DNA from: Actinomycetes bacterium
GTDB taxonomy: Bacteria > Actinomycetota > Acidimicrobiia > Acidimicrobiales > Palsa-688
Assembly: GCA_021811865.1 (NCBI GenBank)
Contig: JAKAQB010000005.1
Span: 1-64,000 of the forward strand
Direction: 5' to 3'
Length of the DNA stretch: 64,000 nucleotides
Below the pieces are notes generated by a model that worked only from the letters and a program-made list of their open reading frames with translations, searched no databases and was not told the DNA's origin. Below, in pieces: positions 53,321 to 61,506 of the stretch; positions within the stretch are counted from its first letter, which is position 1; each line of letters begins with the position of its first letter. The position numbers were made by a program, and so were the translations under genes.

Positions 53321-54078
53321 GACAGCCTCGCTCCCACGATCTCGATGATGCGGCGGGCGACGTCGGCGGGGTTGTCGCCGAGCGGCTCGGCCGTCTCGCC
53401 CGCCGGCGGGGCGAACATGGAGGTGACCCGGAGGCATCCGTCGCCGTCGACGTCGAGGTCCCGGACGGCGATCTCCTTGTCCCGGGCCTGCTTGATCGCC
53501 CGCAGGTTGGCGTAGCGCGGCTCGTTGATGCCGGTCTGCACGGTGATGAGCGCCGGCAGGTCGACGTCCATCACGTCGATGAGGCCACCCTCGAGCTCGC
53601 GGTGGACCCGGGCGGTGCCGGCGCCGAGATCGATCTTCTTCACGACCGCCACGGTGGGCAGGTCGAGCAGCTGCCCGAGCATCGTGCCGGTGGCGGCCTG
53701 CACGGCGTCGCTCGACTGGACGCCGGCGAGCACGACGTCGGCCCGCTGCTCGGAGAGGACACCGGCGAGCGCCCGCGCCACGGTGAGGGGGTCGAGCACG
53801 CCGGCGTGGTCACCGGGGTCGATGCGGACGGCCCGGTCGGCGCCCATCGCCAGCCCGCGCCGCAGGCTCTCGTCGGCCTCGTCGTCGCCGACGGTCAGGA
53901 GAAAGACCTCCCCGTCGCCGGCTGTCTCCCGCATGCGGAGAGCCTCCTCGACGGCGTACGCGTCCCACTCGTTGAGGGTCCACTCGAGGAGATCCGGGTC
54001 CACGTCGGTGTGGGTGCCGTCCCATTCCACCTCTTCCCCGAGGATGGCCACGTGCTTTACGCAGACGGCGATGTCCAT
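53317..54078 (-). CDS. etfB: Electron transfer flavoprotein beta subunit
   Basis: 253 residues: IAVCVKHVAILGEEVEWDGT, NEWDAYAVEEALRMRE, the nucleotide-binding VGDDEADESLRRGLAMGADR, and the dehydrogenase-recognition region ALITVQTGINEPRYANLRAI. In TMADH systems this subunit docks the dehydrogenase. First gene of the leftward etfB-etfA unit; 177 bp separate it from the divergent GcvT-like gene. Confidence 0.94.
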   Translation of the reverse strand: MDIAVCVKHVAILGEEVEWDGTHTDVDPDLLEWTLNEWDAYAVEEALRMRETAGDGEVFLLTVGDDEADESLRRGLAMGADRAVRIDPGDHAGVLDPLTVARALAGVLSEQRADVVLAGVQSSDAVQAATGTMLGQLLDLPTVAVVKKIDLGAGTARVHRELEGGLIDVMDVDLPALITVQTGINEPRYANLRAIKQARDKEIAVRDLDVDGDGCLRVTSMFAPPAGETAEPLGDNPADVARRIIEIVGARLS

Positions 54079-54255
54079 GTCCCCCTCCGGGCCGGTGAGC
54101 TGCTGGCGCCGGCGTGCCAGCGCGGTCGGAGCGTACCGGGGACGTCCCGTAGGGTCAACTGTGGCGGGTGACGGGATTCCTCACAGTGAACAGGCCGGCC
54201 CTTCCCTGTTGCCGGCCCTTCCGCTACGGTCGGGGGTCGACGAGGGAGGCGTGTC

Positions 54256-55380
54256 GTGACGGAGATGACCGGGTTCCACAAGTCTGCTGAGGCCGCTGGG
54301 GCCCGCTTCGTCGAGTACGAGGGCTACTGGCTGCCCACGGCCTTCGGCGACGACATCATGGACGAGTACCGGGCGTGCCGGGAGCGGGTGGTCGTCATCG
54401 ACCTGTCACCGCTGCGGAAGTTCGAGGTCACCGGCCCCGGGGCGCACAGCCTCCTGCAGGCGACCGTGACCCGGGACCTCACCAGGCTCGCCGACGGCCA
54501 GGTGGTCTACACGGCGATGTGCGACGAGGAAGGCGGGATGCTCGACGACGGGACGGTGTTCCGCTTCGACGAGCGGACCTTCCGCTGGATCGGCTACACC
54601 GACGGCGACGGACCCTGGCTCCAGCGCCACGCCGAGCGCCTCGGTCTCGACGTCACCGTCGAGCCGAGCACCAACCGCGTGCACAACATCGCCGTGCAGG
54701 GACCGGCGAGCCGGGACACCCTGGACGGGTTGTTCTCGCCGGCGGCGGGCAAGCCGGGCCTCGAGGACCTCACCTGGTTCCGCTTCACCGAGGGGCGGTT
54801 GGGGGGCGAGTCGGGCCCTGCGGTGGTGCTGTCGCGCACGGGTTACTCCGGCGAGCTCGGTTACGAGATCTTCTGCCACCCCGACGACGGGGCCGCGGTC
54901 TGGGAGGCCGTGTGGTCGGCCGGGCGGGTCCACGGGATGAGCGGTCTGGGTCTGGAGGCGCTCGACCCGTTGCGCATAGAAGCCGGCCTCATCTTCAAGG
55001 GTTACGACTACGACGCCGGCGTGCAGGACCCCTTCGAGGCGGGCATCGGCTTCACGGTCCCGGCGGGCAAGGCGGACGACTACGTCGGCAAGGAGGCGAT
55101 CGCCCGCCGCCGGGCCAACCCCAAGGAGCTGCTGGTCGGCTTGGACATCGACCTGCCGGAGCCGCCGGCCGAGACCGACGTGACCCTCGGCGAGGACGGC
55201 CCGGTGGTCGGGGTGGTGACGAGCCCGTGTCGCAGCGAGGTCCTCGACAAGACGATCGCCCTCGCCCGGGTCCAGGTGGCGCATTCCGGCTCGGCGACGC
55301 TGCTCTCGGTCGGCGGAGCGGACGCCACGGTGGTGGCCTTCCCCTTCTACGACCCCGACAAGCGCAGGCCCCGGTCGTAG
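54256..55380 (+). CDS. GcvT-like aminomethyltransferase/demethylase
   Basis: A 374-residue protein of the glycine-cleavage T/dimethylglycine-dehydrogenase C-domain family: VIDLSPLRKFEVTGPGA, NIAVQGPASRDTLDGLF, RTGYSGELGYEIFCHPDD and GLEALDPLRIEAGLIFKGYD. Tetrahydrofolate would take the methyl-derived one-carbon unit as methylene-THF. GTG 54256 follows GAGGGAGG at 6 nt. No GcvP/GcvH genes are near, so a role with the sarcosine-oxidase-like flavoprotein in N-methyl-amine breakdown is favoured over glycine cleavage. Confidence 0.85.
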   Translation: MTEMTGFHKSAEAAGARFVEYEGYWLPTAFGDDIMDEYRACRERVVVIDLSPLRKFEVTGPGAHSLLQATVTRDLTRLADGQVVYTAMCDEEGGMLDDGTVFRFDERTFRWIGYTDGDGPWLQRHAERLGLDVTVEPSTNRVHNIAVQGPASRDTLDGLFSPAAGKPGLEDLTWFRFTEGRLGGESGPAVVLSRTGYSGELGYEIFCHPDDGAAVWEAVWSAGRVHGMSGLGLEALDPLRIEAGLIFKGYDYDAGVQDPFEAGIGFTVPAGKADDYVGKEAIARRRANPKELLVGLDIDLPEPPAETDVTLGEDGPVVGVVTSPCRSEVLDKTIALARVQVAHSGSATLLSVGGADATVVAFPFYDPDKRRPRS

Positions 55381-55617
55381 ATGGGGGCTGTCGCCAACAC
55401 CACGCTGCGGTCGGTGGCCGTCGGTGGCCGCCACGTCCTGCGGTCGTGGCCGGGGCTGCTCGTCGTGGCGGCCTCCTACGCCGTGGTGTCCGCACCCCTG
55501 GTCGTCGCCGGCGTCGGCTACCCGCAGCTGCTCGGCGTCGTCGCTGCCGGCGTGGTCGCCGCCGCCTGGTACGGCTCAGCGCTCGGCCGTCGTGAGGCCC
55601 GTCGCCGGATCGGCTAG
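55381..55617 (+). CDS. Small membrane protein
   Basis: Seventy-eight residues with two hydrophobic helices (GLLVVAASYAVVSAPLVVAGV and QLLGVVAAGVVAAAWYG) and a basic end. It starts directly after the GcvT-like stop codon, so it is co-translated. Its TAG and the TAG of the convergent flavoprotein share the palindrome CTAG. Family unknown. Confidence 0.55.
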   Translation: MGAVANTTLRSVAVGGRHVLRSWPGLLVVAASYAVVSAPLVVAGVGYPQLLGVVAAGVVAAAWYGSALGRREARRRIG

Positions 55618-57008
55618 CTCCAGGGGAACGGCGAGTGGCTGACCGGGTGCAGCTCGCCCTTCGCGTACCGGCTGAAGCGGAACGGCTGCAGCAGCGCCTG
55701 TGGCGACCCGAGCAGCTCCTCGGCGACGAGGTGGCCGACGCCGATCATCTTGTAGCCGTGGTTGGAGTCGGCGATGAAGTAGACGTTGTCGGCGAAGCGG
55801 TCGAACACCGGGAAGCTGTCGGGGGTGAAGCAGCCGATCCCGCCGGACGGCTCCTTGCCGAAGAGCCGGGACTTGCCCTCGAACCGCTTGTGGCAGTGGG
55901 CGAGCGCCGAGGTCCACATGCGGGCGAACTCGGGCCCGACCACGAAGTCGGGTGACGCCGGGCCGTAGGGGTCGACGGCGACCTCGTCCACCGGCCGGTC
56001 GACCACGAACGGCATGGCCCCGCCCTGCACTCCGCCGAAGTTGAAGTCCGGCTTGTAGTAGATGCCCCACAGCTTGTCGGTGACGAGCGAGCCGTCCCGG
56101 TCGTCGTAGAGGGGAGCGTCGGTGTCGACGTGCACGACCGGCGGCATGTTGCCCCGGTTGTCGACCAGGAAGCCAGGGTCGACCTTGAGCGTCCCCTCCT
56201 GCAGCGACCAGTAGGTCCACATGGGGCGGTCGTAGTCCTTGCCGTCCCGTCCCCGGACGGTGACGGTGTCGGGCAGCTCGAGCAGCTTCCACGCCGTCCG
56301 CACCCACGGGCCGAGGGCGATCACGACCTGCTCGCAGGTGACCCGGCCGAGGTCCTGGTAGTGCTTGTACCCGATGCCGGTCACCGCTCCGCCACCGTCG
56401 CGCTCGAGCTCGAGCAGGGTCGTGCGCGGGAAGACGCGGACGCCGGTCGCCTCCGCCTTGGCCTTCAGGCCCTGGAGGGATGCCTGGTTGTTGGCGTACC
56501 CGCCACGCTTCTCGTGCAGGACGACGCTGATGCCCTGCGCCTGCCAGTCCTCGAAGATGCCCTCCATGTACCTGCGGCAGTCGGCGGCGCCTTGCACCAG
56601 CTGCGACTCGTAGCCGATCGCCTCCTGCTCCTTGGCGATCTGGGCTACGTCGTCGGCCATGACGTCGGGGCCGAGCTGCATGTAGCCGACCGGGTGGTAC
56701 GAGAAGGCGCCGGGGTCGGACTCCCACACCGAGACGGAGTGCGCCATGAGCTCGCGCATCGCCGGCTGGAAGTAGTTGTTCCGGATGACGCCGCAGGCGA
56801 TCCCCGAAGCGCCCGAGCCGATCTCCCCCTTGTCGATCACGATGACGTCCCGACCGGAGCCCCGGCCGGTCGCCTCCAGGCGCTCGGCCAGGTGCCAGGC
56901 GGTCGACAGTCCGTGGATGCCGGCGCCGACGATGACGTAGGGGGAGTGCTGCGGCAGCGAGTTGTCGGGCATGCTCGTAGGCAACCACGGGGGGAGGAGG
57001 CTGTCCAT
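55614..57008 (-). CDS. FAD-dependent oxidoreductase, sarcosine-oxidase-beta-like
   Basis: A DAO-family flavoprotein of 464 residues: the FAD-binding VIVGAGIHGLSTAWHLAERL, GEIGSGASGIACGVIRNNYF (region where this family binds flavin), and C-terminal GCFTPDSFPVFDRF, then HGYKMIGVGHLVAEELL. It oxidises an N-methyl amine such as sarcosine or dimethylglycine; the electron acceptor may be oxygen or ETF. ATG 57008 is used; ATG 56972 is a second option. Divergent from a LysR gene with a shared operator, so probably regulated by it. Confidence 0.85.
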   Translation of the reverse strand: MDSLLPPWLPTSMPDNSLPQHSPYVIVGAGIHGLSTAWHLAERLEATGRGSGRDVIVIDKGEIGSGASGIACGVIRNNYFQPAMRELMAHSVSVWESDPGAFSYHPVGYMQLGPDVMADDVAQIAKEQEAIGYESQLVQGAADCRRYMEGIFEDWQAQGISVVLHEKRGGYANNQASLQGLKAKAEATGVRVFPRTTLLELERDGGGAVTGIGYKHYQDLGRVTCEQVVIALGPWVRTAWKLLELPDTVTVRGRDGKDYDRPMWTYWSLQEGTLKVDPGFLVDNRGNMPPVVHVDTDAPLYDDRDGSLVTDKLWGIYYKPDFNFGGVQGGAMPFVVDRPVDEVAVDPYGPASPDFVVGPEFARMWTSALAHCHKRFEGKSRLFGKEPSGGIGCFTPDSFPVFDRFADNVYFIADSNHGYKMIGVGHLVAEELLGSPQALLQPFRFSRYAKGELHPVSHSPFPWS

Positions 57009-57026
57009 GACCAGGATCACCGCCAT

Positions 57027-57045
57027 CGATAGCCAAGCGTTATCG
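57027..57045. promoter_or_regulatory. LysR-type operator CGATA-N9-TATCG
   Basis: A 5-bp perfect inverted repeat (57027-57031 and 57041-57045) with a T-N11-A core, lying in the 46-bp gap between the divergent FAD oxidoreductase and LysR genes. This is the expected site for autoregulation and control of the flavoprotein gene. Confidence 0.6.
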
Positions 57046-57054
57046 TTGCCGGTG

Positions 57055-57960
57055 ATGGAGTTGCGACGGCTCCGGTACTTCGTCGCCGTGGCCGAGGAGT
57101 TGCACTTCGGGCGGGCGGCGGAGCGGCTCCACGTCGCCCAGCCGGCGCTCTCCCAGCAGATCCGGGTCCTCGAGCACGAGCTCGGGGCCCGCCTCTTCGA
57201 GCGCAACAGCCGGCGGGTGACGCTGACGGAAGCCGGCGCCGCCCTCTTGGGCGGGGCGCCGCAGCTCCTGGCGGTGGCGGCGGAGCTCGAGGCCCGCGTG
57301 CGGGCGGTGGCCGCCGGCGGCGCCGGGTGCCTCCGGGTCCACACCACCCGGTCGGCCCCGATGGGGATCACCGCAGCGGCGATCGACCGCTTCCGCAGCG
57401 AGTGGCCCGCTGTGGCCCTCGACCTCGTGACGGGGTTCACCGGCTGGAACCTCGAGGAGCTGCGGGCCGGGCGCAGCGACGTGGTGTTCGTGCGGCCGCC
57501 CGTCGACGCCGGCGAAGGCGTCGAGGTGGTGCCCCTCGGCGACGAGGAGCTGGTGATCGCCCTTCCCGCCGGCCATCGGCTGGCTGCTCGTACCCGCCGG
57601 CGGGGGATCAGCGCCGAGGACCTCCGGGGTGAGGACGTCGTCTCGTGGCCGCGGCGCAACGCGCCGGGCATGCACGACCGCATCGAGGCGCAGGTGTGGG
57701 GCGGCACCCGGCCCCGTGTCGTGAGGGAGGAACCCGACGACGAGCAGATCCTGCGGGCCGTGGCCGGCGGCGCCGGCCTCGCCGTGATGATCGGGACACG
57801 CCTGGCGTCGTTGCGGGTCCCCGGCGTCGCCGTCCGCCGCTTCAGCGGACCCGCCCCGACGGTGGGCCTCGCCCTCGCCTGGCGCCCCGACGGTGCGCCG
57901 CCGCCGGCGGCCCGCTTCGTCGAGCTCGCCAGCCGCCTGGCTTCCGCCGCGACCGGATGA
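57055..57960 (+). CDS. LysR-family regulator
   Basis: 301 residues: the N-terminal winged HTH (MELRRLRYFVAVAEELHFGR, then LHVAQPALSQQIRVLEHEL and ARLFERNSRRVTLTEAG) and an effector-binding domain (HTTRSAPMGITAAAIDRF, then VVPLGDEELVIALPAGH). ATG 57055. Divergent from the amine-oxidase-like gene; the operator between them suggests it responds to an N-methylated substrate. The permease gene is 112 bp downstream but has its own promoter. Confidence 0.9.
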   Translation: MELRRLRYFVAVAEELHFGRAAERLHVAQPALSQQIRVLEHELGARLFERNSRRVTLTEAGAALLGGAPQLLAVAAELEARVRAVAAGGAGCLRVHTTRSAPMGITAAAIDRFRSEWPAVALDLVTGFTGWNLEELRAGRSDVVFVRPPVDAGEGVEVVPLGDEELVIALPAGHRLAARTRRRGISAEDLRGEDVVSWPRRNAPGMHDRIEAQVWGGTRPRVVREEPDDEQILRAVAGGAGLAVMIGTRLASLRVPGVAVRRFSGPAPTVGLALAWRPDGAPPPAARFVELASRLASAATG

Positions 57961-57970
57961 AGACGGGGCC

Positions 57971-57999
57971 TTGTACCGCGTCGCCCGGTGCTGTATCAT
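57971..57999 (+). promoter_or_regulatory. Promoter of the permease gene
   Basis: TTGTAC (57971-57976), a 17-nt spacer and TATCAT (57994-57999). The same element layout, with TTGCGC-17-TATCGT, precedes gmaS at 60000-60028. Expected transcription start about 58006, just before the conserved operator. Confidence 0.6.
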
Positions 58000-58010
58000 C
58001 CAGCTAAACG

Positions 58011-58029
58011 TTGTTCCGTACCAAGAAAC
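58011..58029 (+). promoter_or_regulatory. Operator copy 1, upstream of the permease
   Basis: TTGTTCCGTACCAAGAAAC matches 16 of 19 positions of the reverse complement of the gmaS site at 60042-60060. It has partial dyad symmetry (GTTCC...GAAAC) and lies just downstream of the predicted start point, a repressor-like place. The regulator is not identified. Confidence 0.6.
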
Positions 58030-58072
58030 AGCCGACGCCAACGTGCCGGCTGCGACCCGAGGGGGGGAGCGC

Positions 58073-59626
58073 ATGGACACGGCCCCGACGACCACCGGCG
58101 TAGCGACGGTCAGCGTCGACGCCCATCAGCTCATCAAGTCGTTGCGCTGGTGGGACGGCTTCGTCGTCTGCCTCGCCAACCCGGGCTTCTTGATATCCGC
58201 TCTCGGGGGGGCGATCGGCTCCCTCGGCACCCTTGGAGCGGTGGTCCTCTGGACGATCTCGATGGTCTTCGCCGTCGCCAACAACCAGATCTACACCGAG
58301 CCGGCCATGATGTTCCCCGAACACCCTGGCGGGGTCCCGGTCTACGCCAATTTCGCCTGGCGCAAGTACTTCACGTTCTTCGGCCCGATGGCGGCCTTCG
58401 GCTACTGGGCCGGCTGGACCTCGGTGCTCGCCATCTTCGGCCTCACGATCGGTGACATCATCCAGGGGCAGTGGTTCCCGAAGGCCACCTGGGGCACCAG
58501 CGCCACTGGGGCGCACAAGTACCTCGGTTTCATCCACTTCAACCTGCCGGTCCTGATAGGGATCCTGCTGATCGTGGCGGTGTGGGCGGTCAACACCGTG
58601 GGGGTCAAGCCAGCGGTCTGGGTCGGCTACGTGACCGGCGTGCTGCTCATGATCCCGCTGGTGGTCTTCATGCTGTTCCCCTACTTCACCGGTGCCTGGC
58701 ACGCGTCGAACCTCTCGTGGTTCCCGACCAGCGGCAACGCTTGGACCAACATCCGGTTGGCGGCGGTCTGGTTGTACCTGATGGGGTGGTCGGCCTATGG
58801 CGTGGAGGCGGCCGCCACCTTCGCGCCCGAGTACCACGACAGCCAGCGCGACGTCCGCCTCGCCCTCCGCTCGGCCGCACTGTTCTCCCTCGTGGTGTTC
58901 TTCCTCCTGCCCCTCGGCACCGGCGGTGTGCTCAAAGCGGGGGTGATCGGCAAGCTGACCATCAACGTCAGCGTCGTGCAGTTCCTCGTCGTGGAGCTCG
59001 ACAAGATGGTCGGCACCGGCTTCGCCGACGTGGTGCTGGTGTTGCTGATGACCTCGTTCGTGCTGTCGATGAACACGGCGACGATGGATGGCTCTCGGGC
59101 CCTGTACGGGATCGCCAGGCAAGGCCTCACGGTCAAGTGGCTCGACTACGTGAACAAGTACCACGTCCCTTCCCGGGGCATGACCGTCGACATGGTGACC
59201 AACGTCGCGCTCCTCCTGCTGTTCGGATCGGTCCTCGACATCTACGCAGCCAGCAACCTGGGCTACATCTTCACCCACGTGCTGTGCCTGTCGGGTGTGC
59301 TGGTCATGCGAAAGACCATGAAGGACTGGCCCCGACCGCTCAAGCTCGGCCGTGGCTGGCTGTACCTCGCCGGCTTCCTGGCCGTGGTGAACTTCGGCTT
59401 CATCGTCATCGGGGCCCCGTCGTTCAGCATCACCGGCTACGGCAACTACGTCGAGCTGCTCGCCGGCATCGGGCTCGAGGTCGTCGCCATCCTGCTCTAC
59501 GTGTACCGACGCAAGGTGCAGGACCGGGGCCGCCTGGAGCTGCGGGACCACACCGAGATGGTGCCCGACATGGCACTGTTCCGGGACTACTTCCCTGAGG
59601 CGACCTCCGGGGCCGCCAGCGCTTGA
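58073..59626 (+). CDS. APC-type permease, probable amine transporter
   Basis: 517 residues and about 12 membrane helices, with an APC-like N-terminus (SLRWWDGFVVCLANPGFLIS, ALGGAIGSLGTLGAV). It resembles uncharacterised amino-acid/amine permeases. GGGGGGAG precedes ATG 58073. The position inside the methylated-amine cluster and the operator shared with gmaS suggest import of a methylamine or related compound. Its stop codon overlaps the ATG of the next gene (TGATG). Confidence 0.83.
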   Translation: MDTAPTTTGVATVSVDAHQLIKSLRWWDGFVVCLANPGFLISALGGAIGSLGTLGAVVLWTISMVFAVANNQIYTEPAMMFPEHPGGVPVYANFAWRKYFTFFGPMAAFGYWAGWTSVLAIFGLTIGDIIQGQWFPKATWGTSATGAHKYLGFIHFNLPVLIGILLIVAVWAVNTVGVKPAVWVGYVTGVLLMIPLVVFMLFPYFTGAWHASNLSWFPTSGNAWTNIRLAAVWLYLMGWSAYGVEAAATFAPEYHDSQRDVRLALRSAALFSLVVFFLLPLGTGGVLKAGVIGKLTINVSVVQFLVVELDKMVGTGFADVVLVLLMTSFVLSMNTATMDGSRALYGIARQGLTVKWLDYVNKYHVPSRGMTVDMVTNVALLLLFGSVLDIYAASNLGYIFTHVLCLSGVLVMRKTMKDWPRPLKLGRGWLYLAGFLAVVNFGFIVIGAPSFSITGYGNYVELLAGIGLEVVAILLYVYRRKVQDRGRLELRDHTEMVPDMALFRDYFPEATSGAASA

Positions 59627-59991
59627 TGGCCGTGAAACCCCTCGCGCTCGTCGTCACCTGCGGGTGCGGCGAGCGCGGGCGCGTCCTGCCCGGCGAGATC
59701 TGGACCTGCCCCGGCTGTGGCCGCCAGTACGGCACCGACGCCGTGCAGGAGGACTACGCCGCCCTGGTGCGCCGGATCAACGCCATCAAGCTGCGGGCGA
59801 TCCTGGGCATGGCCGTCATCGTCGCCGTCTGGATCCCGCTCGCGATACTGCTCGGCGGGGAGGTGTGGTTCACGGGCGCGGTCGTCCTGGCCGTGTTCTA
59901 CCTGGGCTACGGACCGAGGGTGAAGCGAGAGGTGCGTCGGACACTGCGCACCCTGCCCACCTGGACCGTCCGTGAGTTGGGGGACGACTGA
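59626..59991 (+). CDS. Zinc-ribbon membrane protein
   Basis: 121 residues. An N-terminal four-Cys zinc ribbon (VTCGCGERG, then WTCPGCGRQYG) and two membrane helices (AILGMAVIVAVWIPLAILLG and WFTGAVVLAVFYLGYG) before a basic end. Translationally coupled to the permease. Unknown function; an accessory or assembly factor is possible. Confidence 0.65.
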   Translation: MAVKPLALVVTCGCGERGRVLPGEIWTCPGCGRQYGTDAVQEDYAALVRRINAIKLRAILGMAVIVAVWIPLAILLGGEVWFTGAVVLAVFYLGYGPRVKREVRRTLRTLPTWTVRELGDD

Positions 59992-59999
59992 CGGCGGGC

Positions 60000-60028
60000 T
60001 TGCGCTGGGCGCGTCCCTTCTGTATCGT
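60000..60028 (+). promoter_or_regulatory. Promoter of the gmaS-mgsABC operon
   Basis: TTGCGC (60000-60005), 17-nt spacer, TATCGT (60023-60028), the counterpart of the permease promoter at 57971-57999. It gives a 5' leader of about 60 nt that contains the operator and the ribosome-binding site GGGAGG. Confidence 0.6.
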
Positions 60029-60041
60029 CCCAGGGGTCAGG

Positions 60042-60060
60042 GTTTCTTGTGACGAAACAA
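60042..60060 (+). promoter_or_regulatory. Operator copy 2, upstream of gmaS
   Basis: GTTTCTTGTGACGAAACAA, the inverse of the permease operator with three mismatches in 19. It contains its own dyad CTTGT...ACAAG when read on the other strand. It stands 13 nt past the -10 hexamer, compared with 11 nt at the permease. Confidence 0.6.
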
Positions 60061-60096
60061 GCTCGGACGCCGGGAGCGCCGCGGGGGAGGTCGGGA

Positions 60097-61491
60097 ATGA
60101 CGGATCTGGAGGAGTTCCTCGCCCAGGACGGGCGTGACGACGCGATCGGGGAGGTGGCCCGCCGCATCGAGGCGGAGGGCATCACCTACATCTACTACCA
60201 GTTCGTGTCGGTGACGGGCCGGATCATGGGCAAGGGCATACCGGCACCGCACTGGCAGCGGGTCGCCCGCTCCGGCTTCCAACTCGTCTACGGGTCGACC
60301 GCCAACCTCTTCGTCGACCGCAACGGCGACTACATCGGATATGGCGCCGAGGCCGGCGAGCTCGTCGGCCTGCCGGACGTCGAGACGTTCTGCCCCCTGC
60401 CGTGGGACCCCAAGGTAGCCCGGGTCTTCTGCACCCTCTTCAGGGGCAAGGAGGAACGGGAGGACCCCGGCTCGTACCTGAGCTCGGACTGCCGCGGGAA
60501 CTTGAAGCGGATCCACGCCGCTTTCGAGGCGGAGACGGGCCTCCACCTCCGAGCGGGCTGCGAGCCGGAGATGATGTGGCTCAAGGCCGACGCCGACGGG
60601 AAGCCGACCGTCGAGGGCATGACCAAGCCGTACTGCTACCACATCGACCAGTTCTCCGAGCTGCAGCCGATCATCCACAAGGTGGTCGACTACAGCCAGA
60701 AGATGGGTCTCGACATGATCCAGGGCGACCACGAGGACGCCCCCGGGCAGCTCGAGCTCAACTGGCAGTTCGACCGGGCCGAGCTCACCGCCGACCGCCT
60801 CACGACCTACCGCCAGGTCTGCCGCCAGGTCGGGCGCGAGATGGGGGCGTTCGCCTGCTTTATGCCGAAGCCGTTCATGGGCGTGTCCGCCAACGGCTGC
60901 CACCACAACATCTCCCTGTGGCAGGGCGACGACAACATGTTCCTGCCGGACACCGACGACCCGCGGCTGCCCGGCAAGGTCGGGCTGCACGCCATCGGCG
61001 GCGTCCTCGAGCACCTGCGGGGCCTCTGCGCCATCACCGCCCCGACGGTCAACTCCTACCGCAGGTACGCCGACGCCGGCTTCTGGGCGCCGATCTACGC
61101 CGACTGGGGTTACCAGAACCGCACGACCGCCTTGCGGATCTCGGCGCCCGGGCGCTTCGAGTACCGCTCGGTCGACTCCGCCGTCAACCCGTACCTTTCG
61201 ATGGCCGGCCTCCTCACGACCATCAAGGACGGGCTCGACCGGGGGCTCGACCCTGGCCAGCCCGAGGAGCGCAACATCTACGACGCCATGAAGGAGGGCA
61301 AGCAGGTGACGCGCATCCCCTCGACCCTCGGCGAGGCTCTCGAGGCCCTCGAGGCGGACCCGGTCGTTCGCTCTGCCATGCCCGGCGAGATGTACAGGGT
61401 GTTCATGCACTACAAGCAGGACGAGTGGATCCGGTTCATCTCCTCGGTCAGTGACTGGGACGTGAAGGAATACCTCGACATCCTTCCTTAG
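60097..61491 (+). CDS. gmaS: Glutamine-synthetase-like enzyme, probable gamma-glutamylmethylamide synthetase
   Basis: 464 residues of the glutamine synthetase superfamily: the catalytic QGDHEDAPGQLELNW (Glu cluster), GVSANGCHHNISLW (His of the active site), a FEYRSVDSAVNPYLSMAGLL signature, and the C-terminal DWDVKEYLDIL. ATP-dependent ligation of methylamine to glutamate would give gamma-glutamylmethylamide. GmaS and type-III GlnT are close; the following mgsABC-like genes favour GmaS. ATG 60097 is preceded by GGGGGAGG; a GTG at 60049 would lie inside the operator and is rejected. Confidence 0.82.
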   Translation: MTDLEEFLAQDGRDDAIGEVARRIEAEGITYIYYQFVSVTGRIMGKGIPAPHWQRVARSGFQLVYGSTANLFVDRNGDYIGYGAEAGELVGLPDVETFCPLPWDPKVARVFCTLFRGKEEREDPGSYLSSDCRGNLKRIHAAFEAETGLHLRAGCEPEMMWLKADADGKPTVEGMTKPYCYHIDQFSELQPIIHKVVDYSQKMGLDMIQGDHEDAPGQLELNWQFDRAELTADRLTTYRQVCRQVGREMGAFACFMPKPFMGVSANGCHHNISLWQGDDNMFLPDTDDPRLPGKVGLHAIGGVLEHLRGLCAITAPTVNSYRRYADAGFWAPIYADWGYQNRTTALRISAPGRFEYRSVDSAVNPYLSMAGLLTTIKDGLDRGLDPGQPEERNIYDAMKEGKQVTRIPSTLGEALEALEADPVVRSAMPGEMYRVFMHYKQDEWIRFISSVSDWDVKEYLDILP

Positions 61492-61506
61492 GAGGGGAGC
61501 AACGAC

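Noticed and set aside
54158..54187. ACTGTG-N18-CACAGT inverted repeat between etfB and the GcvT-like gene
   Set aside because: Six-bp arms with a long spacer are expected by chance in a 177-bp gap, and neither promoter is clear.
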